16,298 bases of DNA, taken from the NCBI RefSeq assembly GCF_041904905.1, contig NZ_JAYRMI010000082.1:1-16298 (forward strand), in the 5' to 3' direction. Under the pieces are notes generated by a model that worked only from the letters and a program-made list of their open reading frames with translations, made no database searches and was not told the origin of the DNA. The DNA is from Zoogloea sp041904905. Lineage in GTDB: Bacteria > Pseudomonadota > Gammaproteobacteria > Burkholderiales > Rhodocyclaceae. Within the stretch, counting starts at the first letter, position 1. Each line of letters opens with the position of its first letter. Below, in pieces: positions 1 through 4,740 of this stretch. A program made the translations under genes and the position numbers.

Positions 1-896
1 TGACCGTCGAGAAGAAGGGCAAGAAGAACGTCTTCTCCGGCCGCATCCTCGAAATCGAAGGTCTGCCGGATCTGAAGGTCGAACAGGCCTTCGAACTGTC
101 CGACGCCGCCGCCGAGCGTTCCGCCGCCGCCTGCGCCATCGCCCTGAACAAGGAGCCGATCGTCGAGTACATGCGTTCGAACATCACCCTGATGAAGTGG
201 ATGATCGCCGAAGGCTACGAAGACGCCCGCACCCTGAAGCGCCGCATCAAGGCCATGGAAGACTGGATCGCCAACGGCACCCTGCTCAAGGGCGACGCCA
301 ACGCTCAGTACGCCGCCGTGATCGAGATCGATCTGGCCGACGTCAAGGAGCCCATCGTTGCCTGCCCGAACGACCCGGACGATGTGAAGGTGCTGTCCGA
401 AGTTGCCGGCGACAAGATCGACGAAGTGTTCATCGGCTCGTGCATGACCAACATCGGTCACTTCCGCGCTGCCGGCAAGGTGCTGGATGGCAAGTCCGAC
501 ATCCCGACCCGGCTGTGGATCGCCCCGCCGACCAAGATGGACGCCCTGATCCTGACCGAAGAAGGCTACTACAGCGTCCTCGGCAAGGCCGGCGCCCGCA
601 TGGAAATGCCGGGCTGCTCCCTGTGCATGGGCAACCAGGCGCAGATCCGCAAGGGCTCGACCGCCATGTCCACCTCCACCCGCAACTTCCCGAACCGTCT
701 GGGCATCGACACCCGCGTGTATCTGGGCTCCGCCGAACTGTCCGCCATGTGCGCGCTGCTCGGCAAGATCCCGACCGTGGCCGAGTACATGGAGAACATC
801 CAGGTGGTGAACGCCAAGGCGGCCGACATCTACCGCTACATGAACTTCGATCAGATCCCGTCCTTCGTTGAAGTGGCGGACACCGTCGAGATGTAA
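1..896 (+). CDS. acnB: Aconitate hydratase B, 3' part (5' end outside window)
   Basis: Bifunctional aconitase B / 2-methylisocitrate dehydratase of the TCA and methylcitrate cycles; a cytoplasmic 4Fe-4S enzyme interconverting citrate and isocitrate through cis-aconitate. The reading frame is open from the left edge (first full codon at 3), so about 297 C-terminal residues of a protein usually near 860 are present. Family hallmarks are visible: NVFSGRILEIEGLPDLKVEQ near the edge, then EYAAVIEIDLAD-like and EKIDEVFIGSCMTN-like segments. The three cluster-ligating cysteines are present, one in IGSCMTN (codon 441-443) and two in GCSLCMGN (codons 615-617 and 624-626). STSTRNFPNRLG is the typical substrate-binding loop. 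The C-terminus (FDQIPSFVEVADTVEM) is intact. The first internal ATG at 171 is not the real start, because homologous sequence continues upstream. A terminator follows directly. Identity is certain; only the start is missing. Confidence 0.97.
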   Translation, partial: TVEKKGKKNVFSGRILEIEGLPDLKVEQAFELSDAAAERSAAACAIALNKEPIVEYMRSNITLMKWMIAEGYEDARTLKRRIKAMEDWIANGTLLKGDANAQYAAVIEIDLADVKEPIVACPNDPDDVKVLSEVAGDKIDEVFIGSCMTNIGHFRAAGKVLDGKSDIPTRLWIAPPTKMDALILTEEGYYSVLGKAGARMEMPGCSLCMGNQAQIRKGSTAMSTSTRNFPNRLGIDTRVYLGSAELSAMCALLGKIPTVAEYMENIQVVNAKAADIYRYMNFDQIPSFVEVADTVEM

Positions 897-899
897 GAC

Positions 900-971
900 C
901 CACTGCGGCGCCTTCGGGCGCAGTGGCACCAGACCCCTGGGTTCCGGCGTTGCCGGGCCCAGGGGTTTTTT
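900..971 (+). terminator. Double hairpin with intrinsic terminator after acnB
   Basis: Two hairpins follow the acnB stop codon at once. The first pairs CCACTGCG (900-907) with CGCAGTGG (919-926). The second pairs CCCCTGGG (934-941) with CCCAGGGG (958-965), with an inner CCGG/CCGG extension, and runs straight into six T residues (966-971). The second is a textbook rho-independent terminator; the first may add stability or protect the 3' end. The tail AGGGGTTTTTTCATT is shared with the terminator at 1771-1804. Confidence 0.9.
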
Positions 972-1010
972 CATTGGGGCGTTGGTGAGGGCAGTCAGGC
1001 TGTGGGCAAT

Positions 1011-1062
1011 CGTCAAAAACGACGTTATCAGTCCAAACGATAAAAGTGATAATATCGAAAAC
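1011..1062 (+). promoter_or_regulatory. AT-rich control region of regulator copy 1, with CGATA/TATCG dyad
   Basis: Upstream region of the first HTH/pseudo-receiver gene. Positions 1035-1057 match 2127-2149, upstream of the paralogue, at 22 of 23 bases (only 1046 G versus 2138 A differs), while flanking DNA has diverged. The core CGATAAAAGTGATAATATCG starts and ends with the inverted repeat CGATA/TATCG and contains two direct GATAA copies 9 bp apart (1039, 1048). An opposite-facing TTATCA lies at 1025-1030 and a small CGTC/GACG hairpin at 1011-1024. TAATAT (1050-1055) could serve as a -10 box; no convincing -35 box is seen. The likely role is promoter plus operator, possibly for the encoded regulators themselves. 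Function is inferred from conservation in non-coding DNA. Confidence 0.55.
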
Positions 1063-1088
1063 CTGATTCGAGCTGCCGTGAGTTCGCC

Positions 1089-1703
1089 TTGTCTGCCTCC
1101 CTCACCTGTTCCACCCGTGAAGCTGCCCGCCTGCTGGGGGTGAGCACCCGCACGGCCCAGCTCTGGGTGGAGGACGGCCGGCTCCGCGCCTGGAAGACGC
1201 CGGGCGGCCATCGACGCATCCTGCTGGACTCGGTGGAGCGGCTGGTGGAGGAGCAGCGTCGCGCCGGAAGGCGGGCTGCGGCGGGGGCGTCCAGCGTGCT
1301 GGTGCTGCGGGAGAGCCCGAAGGAGCGGCGCGCCCTGCAGGAGCTTCTCCAGACCGTGCTGCCAGACTGCACGATCTGGGCGGTGGCGAGCGGTTTCGAG
1401 GGGCTGATCCGGATCGGCGAGATCCGTCCGGACGTGCTCATCACCGATCTCGGGGTCACCGGGCTGGATTTCTTCCGGATGATCCACGCGCTGCTCGGCC
1501 ACGCCGGCGAACGTCGCATGGCGGTGGTGGTGCTGCTGGCCTCGGGGGTTGACCGCCCGGCTGTGCGGGCGAGGCTGCCTGAGGATGTGGTGCTGGTCGA
1601 TCCGCCTGTCGATGGCAACGAGCTGGCGGCCCTGGTGTGGAGCTTGTTGAGCGACCGGCGTCAGGCCACGCCGGTGACGGAGGGCGCGCCCGCGTCCGGC
1701 TGA
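1089..1703 (+). CDS. MerR/excisionase-type HTH fused to degenerate receiver, copy 1
   Basis: Predicted cytoplasmic DNA-binding regulator of 204 residues. Residues 7-45 form a helix-turn-helix of the HTH_17/MerR type (EAARLLGVSTRTAQLW, then the wing WKTPGGHRRI). Residues about 69-188 look like a response-regulator receiver: VLVLRES, PDVLITDLGVTGLDFF and AVVVLLAS match strands 1, 3 and 4. D120 lies at the phospho-acceptor position, but the strand-1 acidic pair is R74-E75, the usual MP after the aspartate is VT, and the strand-5 lysine is absent (VVLVDPP). It is therefore probably a pseudo-receiver. The TTG start is the only usable start: an in-frame stop lies at 1050, and the N-terminus then matches the paralogue at 2167. 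The ribosome site is weak (GTGAG). It is monocistronic, with its own terminator at 1771. The target is unknown. Confidence 0.85.
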   Translation: MSASLTCSTREAARLLGVSTRTAQLWVEDGRLRAWKTPGGHRRILLDSVERLVEEQRRAGRRAAAGASSVLVLRESPKERRALQELLQTVLPDCTIWAVASGFEGLIRIGEIRPDVLITDLGVTGLDFFRMIHALLGHAGERRMAVVVLLASGVDRPAVRARLPEDVVLVDPPVDGNELAALVWSLLSDRRQATPVTEGAPASG

Positions 1704-1770
1704 AGACGCAGCCTCTTGCCGCGATCTGCGCGGCGCCGGTGCCGGCTGTTTGCGGCAGAGAGAATTACCA

Positions 1771-1804
1771 AACCCCTGTCCGGGTAACCGGGCAGGGGTT
1801 TTTT
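1771..1804 (+). terminator. Intrinsic terminator after regulator copy 1
   Basis: AACCCCTGTCCGG (1771-1783) pairs with CCGGGCAGGGGTT (1788-1800) around a GTAA loop, with one wobble pair, and the T run extends through 1804. This isolates copy 1 from the downstream operon. The distal arm and tail (CAGGGGTTTTTTCATT) are nearly the same as in the acnB terminator, a sign of segmental duplication. Confidence 0.9.
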
Positions 1805-2126
1805 CATTTTGGGCGGCGAGGGGCGTGGTGGCGTCTGGACGGCGATCGGCTGAGGCAAGGTGGGTCTGATAAACGTCAAAAAGAAAAATTATTAATATCA
1901 AAAACAACAAAAACGAAATCGTTTTGCCCTGGTGGGCGGGTGAGGTTTGCGTGTCCAGAGGCTGCGGGGCCGGGCGGGTGTGTCTTGTGGTTCAAAAAAA
2001 GTGCTTAGTAAACAAAAAATGTATCAAGTTCTCGAGGGCCTTCTTTTCGCTCCCCGACGTTTCTGGATGAACCCGGGGTGGCGCTGAAGGACGATAAAAA
2101 CAATAAAGGCGCCAAAATATTTACTT
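1805..2126. other. Intergenic region, about 320 bp, AT-rich patches, no convincing gene
   Basis: No supported gene lies between the terminator and the copy 2 control block. The region holds an orphan echo of the control element: GATAAA at 1868-1873, CGTCAAAAA at 1874-1882 (also at 1011-1019) and TAATATCAAAAAC at 1893-1905, which matches 12 of 13 bases with 1050-1062. It also holds a palindrome at 1910-1925 and a further ACGATAAAAACAATAAA at 2091-2107. The stretch 1926-1990 returns to high GC. A 22-codon ORF at 2019-2087 lacks a ribosome site. The length and composition suggest a regulatory region or remnants of a duplicated unit. Confidence 0.6.
1910..1925. promoter_or_regulatory. 16-bp dyad AAAACGA-AA-TCGTTTT
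   Basis: Two perfect 7-base arms (1910-1916 and 1919-1925) are separated by two bases. The spacing suits a dimeric protein binding site more than an RNA hairpin, since a 2-nt loop is too tight. It lies about 240 bp upstream of regulator copy 2. No second copy was noticed in the window. Function is unknown. Confidence 0.3.
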
Positions 2127-2158
2127 AAACGATAAAAATGATAATATCGCCAAAAAGG
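2091..2158 (+). promoter_or_regulatory. Control region of the che operon, conserved CGATA/TATCG block
   Basis: Positions 2127-2149 repeat the block at 1035-1057 with a single mismatch: core CGATAAAAATGATAATATCG, dyad arms CGATA/TATCG. A partial extra copy (ACGATAAAAACAATAAA) sits at 2091-2107. A possible sigma-70 promoter is TTTACT (2120-2125), 16 bp, TAATAT (2142-2147), which would overlap the dyad so that a bound protein could block or remodel it. No sigma-28 or sigma-54 pattern fits. The ribosome site AAAGG at about 2154-2158 precedes the ATG at 2167. This is the only apparent promoter for the ten-gene operon that follows. Confidence 0.55.
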
Positions 2159-2166
2159 TGCAAATC

Positions 2167-2793
2167 ATGACGACAGACGCTCAATCCGCCCGGACGTGTT
2201 CTACCCGCGAAGCTGCCCGCCTGCTGGGGGTCAGTGTGAGGACGGCCCAGCTGTGGGTGGAGGACGGGCGGCTTCAGGCCTGGAAGACGCCGGGCGGGCA
2301 TCGCCGGATTCTGATGGGTTCGGTCGGGCGGCTGCTCGAGGAGCGGCAGCGGGCCGGCCTGGGCGGTCAGGCGCCACTGGGGGTGCTGGTGCTGCGGGAG
2401 AACCCCGAGGCGCGCAGCGCCCTGCAGCGCCGGCTCGCGGCGCTGCTGCCGGATTGCGCGGTGGTGGGGGCGGGCGATGGCTTCGAGGGCCTGATCCGCA
2501 TGGGCGAGATGGCGCCCACGGTGGTCATCACGGATCTGGGGGTTACCGGGTTGGACTTCTTCCGGATGATCGAGGCGCTGGTCGCCCACGCCAGGGACCG
2601 GGCGATGCTGGTGGTGGTGCTGGTGGCGTCGGAGGCGGACCGGCTGGGGGTGCGGGCGCGGCTGCCGGATGAGGTGGTGATCGTCGAGGCGGCGCTCGAC
2701 AGCGGGGAGCTGACGGTGATGGTGCGGGCCTTTCTGCGCAACTGGCGCAGGGAGAACGAACGAAGTGGCCATGGCCCGGAGGAGGGGCGGTGA
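2167..2793 (+). CDS. MerR/excisionase-type HTH fused to degenerate receiver, copy 2; first gene of the che operon
   Basis: Paralogue of the gene at 1089, 208 residues. The HTH (residues 11-50) is almost identical to copy 1, and the receiver-like part (about 72-190) is more diverged. D123 in VITDLGVTGLDFF is at the phospho-acceptor position. The strand-1 acidic pair is replaced by RE (VLVLREN) and no strand-5 lysine is seen (VVIVEAALD), so phosphorylation by CheA is doubtful but not excluded. A GTG at 2158 is in frame, but the ATG at 2167 is preferred because AAAGG lies about 8 bases before it and the N-terminus then aligns with copy 1. Its stop overlaps the next ATG (TGATG), so it is translationally coupled to the chemotaxis genes. 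Likely role: DNA-binding control of this operon. Target and signal are unknown. Confidence 0.88.
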   Translation: MTTDAQSARTCSTREAARLLGVSVRTAQLWVEDGRLQAWKTPGGHRRILMGSVGRLLEERQRAGLGGQAPLGVLVLRENPEARSALQRRLAALLPDCAVVGAGDGFEGLIRMGEMAPTVVITDLGVTGLDFFRMIEALVAHARDRAMLVVVLVASEADRLGVRARLPDEVVIVEAALDSGELTVMVRAFLRNWRRENERSGHGPEEGR

Positions 2794-3998
2794 TGGGATC
2801 GAATGAGGAAACCGGCGGGACGGCGGGGGTGGCCCCGAAGCCAACGCCCCTCTGGGCCTGGATCGGGCTGGGGGCGGCGAGCGCGACGCTGACGGTGGGC
2901 GTGGGTGGGCTGACGCCGACGGCGGTGGGGGCTGCGGTGCTGCAAGCGCTGGCCGTGGTGGCCTTGGGCTGGCAGGGAGCGCATCGGCACCGGCAGGCGC
3001 GGGCGGCGGCGGAGCGTGAGCTTGCCGATGCGCTGCGTTCGGCGCGCCCGGCTCCGGCGCAGGGCGCCGGCCTGGACGCGCTGTGCGAGGGGGTGCTGCC
3101 GATGTGGGGTGGGCAGGTGACGATGGCCCGCCAGCAGACGGAGGAGGCCATCACCGCCTTGTCCCTGCGCTTTGCCGACATCTCCAGCCGGGTGGAGGCG
3201 GCGGTGGCCACCTCCCGCGGCGCGGGGGGCGACGAGCTGGTGTCGCTCCTCAACGCCAGCGAGGGGGAGCTGGAGCAGATCGTGGCGGCCCTGCGGGATG
3301 CGCTGTCCCACAAGGAGGTGCTGCTGGAGCAGGTGGCGCGGCTGGCCGGCATCACCGAGTCGCTGCAGCAGATGGCGGGCGAGGTGGGCGAGGTGGCCAA
3401 GCAGACCAACCTGCTGGCGCTCAACGCGGCCATCGAGGCGGCGCGGGCCGGGGAGGCCGGGCGGGGGTTCGCCGTGGTGGCCGACGAGGTGCGCAAGCTG
3501 TCGTCGTCGTCGGGCGACACGGGAAAGAAGATCGGCGAGACGGTGGGCTCGGTGACGCGGGCGATCAACGAGGTGCTGGCGGTTTCCGAGCGTAACGCGC
3601 GGGACGATCAGGTGCTGGTGAGCCAGTCCGGCCAGCAGATCGGCGAGGTCGTGCATCGGCTGCGCACGGCGGCGGGGAATCTGGTGGATGCGTCCCAGTC
3701 GCTGACGACCGAAGGGCAGCAGGTGGCTGGCGAGATCGGCGAGGTGCTGGTGGCGCTGCAGTTCCAGGATCGGGTCAGCCAGGTGCTCGGCCACGTGGAG
3801 TCGGACATGAGCCGCCTGCAGTCCCACCTGGTCCGGGCCCGGATCGAGCGGTCGACCGGCGGCCACCCGCAAGCCATCGACGTGGAGGCGTGGCTGGCGG
3901 AGATGCGCCGGGCCTACACCACCCCCGAACAACATTCCCTGCACCGGGGCGAGGCGGCGGAGCGCGCCCCGGACCCGGCAGGCATCACCTTCTTCTAA
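2793..3998 (+). CDS. Small membrane methyl-accepting chemotaxis protein with CheZ-like C-terminal motif
   Basis: Receptor-like signalling protein of 401 residues. Two hydrophobic segments (about 20-40 and 43-62) are separated by only a few residues, so there is no periplasmic sensor domain; any signal is membrane-borne or cytoplasmic. A coiled-coil region and an MCP signalling hairpin follow, with the conserved tip EVAKQTNLLALNAAIEAARA at about 199-218 and GRGFAVVADEVRKL after it, which contacts CheA and CheW. Near the C-terminus, LQFQDRVSQVL (322-332) has D326 and Q330 spaced like the catalytic D and Q of CheZ (FQDLTGQ in E. coli). No HAMP domain or NWETF pentapeptide is visible. The ATG at 2793 overlaps the upstream stop and has GGAGGAGGGG before it; a GTG at 2790 is an alternative. 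cheY follows 10 bases later. Confidence 0.85.
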   Translation: MGSNEETGGTAGVAPKPTPLWAWIGLGAASATLTVGVGGLTPTAVGAAVLQALAVVALGWQGAHRHRQARAAAERELADALRSARPAPAQGAGLDALCEGVLPMWGGQVTMARQQTEEAITALSLRFADISSRVEAAVATSRGAGGDELVSLLNASEGELEQIVAALRDALSHKEVLLEQVARLAGITESLQQMAGEVGEVAKQTNLLALNAAIEAARAGEAGRGFAVVADEVRKLSSSSGDTGKKIGETVGSVTRAINEVLAVSERNARDDQVLVSQSGQQIGEVVHRLRTAAGNLVDASQSLTTEGQQVAGEIGEVLVALQFQDRVSQVLGHVESDMSRLQSHLVRARIERSTGGHPQAIDVEAWLAEMRRAYTTPEQHSLHRGEAAERAPDPAGITFF

Positions 3999-4008
3999 GG
4001 AAACACTC

Positions 4009-4377
4009 ATGGCAAAGACCATCCTCATCGTGGATGACTCGGCGTCCCTGCGTCAGGTTGTCGCCATCGCCCTGCGCGGGGCCGGCTACGACGTACTGGA
4101 GGGCAGCGACGGGCGGGACGCCCTGGCCAAGCTGGACGGCCGCAAGGTGCATCTCATCATCAGCGACGTGAACATGCCGAACATGGACGGCATCAGCTTC
4201 GTGAAGGCCCTCAAGCAGCTCCCGGCCTATCGCTTCACCCCGGTCATCATGCTCACCACCGAGGCTGGCGAGGACAAGAAACGCGAAGGGCAGGCGGCCG
4301 GTGCCAAGGCCTGGGTGGTGAAGCCCTTCCAGCCCCAGCAGATGCTCGGCGCCGTGGCCAAGCTGGTGCTGCCCTGA
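4009..4377 (+). CDS. cheY: Chemotaxis response regulator CheY
   Basis: Single-domain receiver of 122 residues that takes phosphate from CheA and acts as the diffusible output. All catalytic positions are present: acidic pair D9-D10 (ILIVDDS), phospho-acceptor D53 (ISDVNMPNMDG), T83 (MLTTEA) and K105 (VVKPF). There is no output domain. A good ribosome site (AAGGAAA) precedes the ATG. The gene lies between the first MCP and a STAS gene. The pathway's motor or effector is not in the window, so whether it controls flagella, pili or something else cannot be decided here. Confidence 0.95.
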   Translation: MAKTILIVDDSASLRQVVAIALRGAGYDVLEGSDGRDALAKLDGRKVHLIISDVNMPNMDGISFVKALKQLPAYRFTPVIMLTTEAGEDKKREGQAAGAKAWVVKPFQPQQMLGAVAKLVLP

Positions 4378-4404
4378 ATCCGCCCCTCTGGAGGAGACGA
4401 CGCC

Positions 4405-4740
4405 ATGAATGCATCCGAACACACCCAGCTGGGCAGCAGCCACCTGGCGATCAAGGGTGAGATGACCATCTACACCGCCCGCGAGTGGCGCGACGAGCTG
4501 CTGGCCGCCACGGCTGCGCCGGGCGACGTGGCGCTGGACCTCTCCGGCGTCACCGACATCGACGCTGCCGGCATCCAGCTGCTGGTGTCCCTGCGCCTGG
4601 AGGCCGCGGAGGGCGACCGGAGCTTCGCCGTGAGCGCGGCCAGCAAGCGGGTGATGGAGGCGTTCGCCTTCTGCCGCCTGCTGCGCTTTTTCGAGCTTGA
4701 GCCGTCGGCCGAGGCCGGCGCGAGGGATGCGCGGTCATGA
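4405..4740 (+). CDS. STAS-domain protein lacking the phosphorylatable serine
   Basis: Single STAS domain of 111 residues, the anti-sigma-factor-antagonist or MlaB-like fold. Strand and loop pattern: LAIKGEMTIYTA, VALDLSGVTDIDAAGIQLLVSLR, then SFAVSAASKRVMEAFAFCRLLRFFEL. The loop that is D-S-S-G in SpoIIAA reads D53-A54-A55-G56, so the phosphorylation switch of classical antagonists cannot work. It probably acts as a protein-binding adaptor. STAS genes of this kind recur in proteobacterial che clusters, next to cheA. A ribosome site (GGAGGAG) precedes the ATG, and the stop overlaps the cheA start by four bases (ATGA), indicating tight co-translation and perhaps a CheA-linked role. The specific role is unknown. 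Confidence 0.88.
   Translation: MNASEHTQLGSSHLAIKGEMTIYTAREWRDELLAATAAPGDVALDLSGVTDIDAAGIQLLVSLRLEAAEGDRSFAVSAASKRVMEAFAFCRLLRFFELEPSAEAGARDARS

Noticed and set aside
868..1143. 91-codon + strand frame between acnB and regulator copy 1
   Set aside because: It begins inside acnB and reads through two hairpins and the terminator; no ribosome site and no recognisable sequence.
2019..2087. 22-codon ORF (MYQVLEGLLFAPRRFWMNPG...) in the che upstream gap, a possible leader peptide
   Set aside because: No ribosome site precedes it and no attenuator-like hairpins follow. Kept only as a weak possibility.
2104..2135. Sigma-28 type flagellar promoter (TAAA ... AACGATAA) before the che operon
   Set aside because: The spacer is 20 bp instead of about 15, and the TAAA is not conserved in the otherwise matching copy 1 region.
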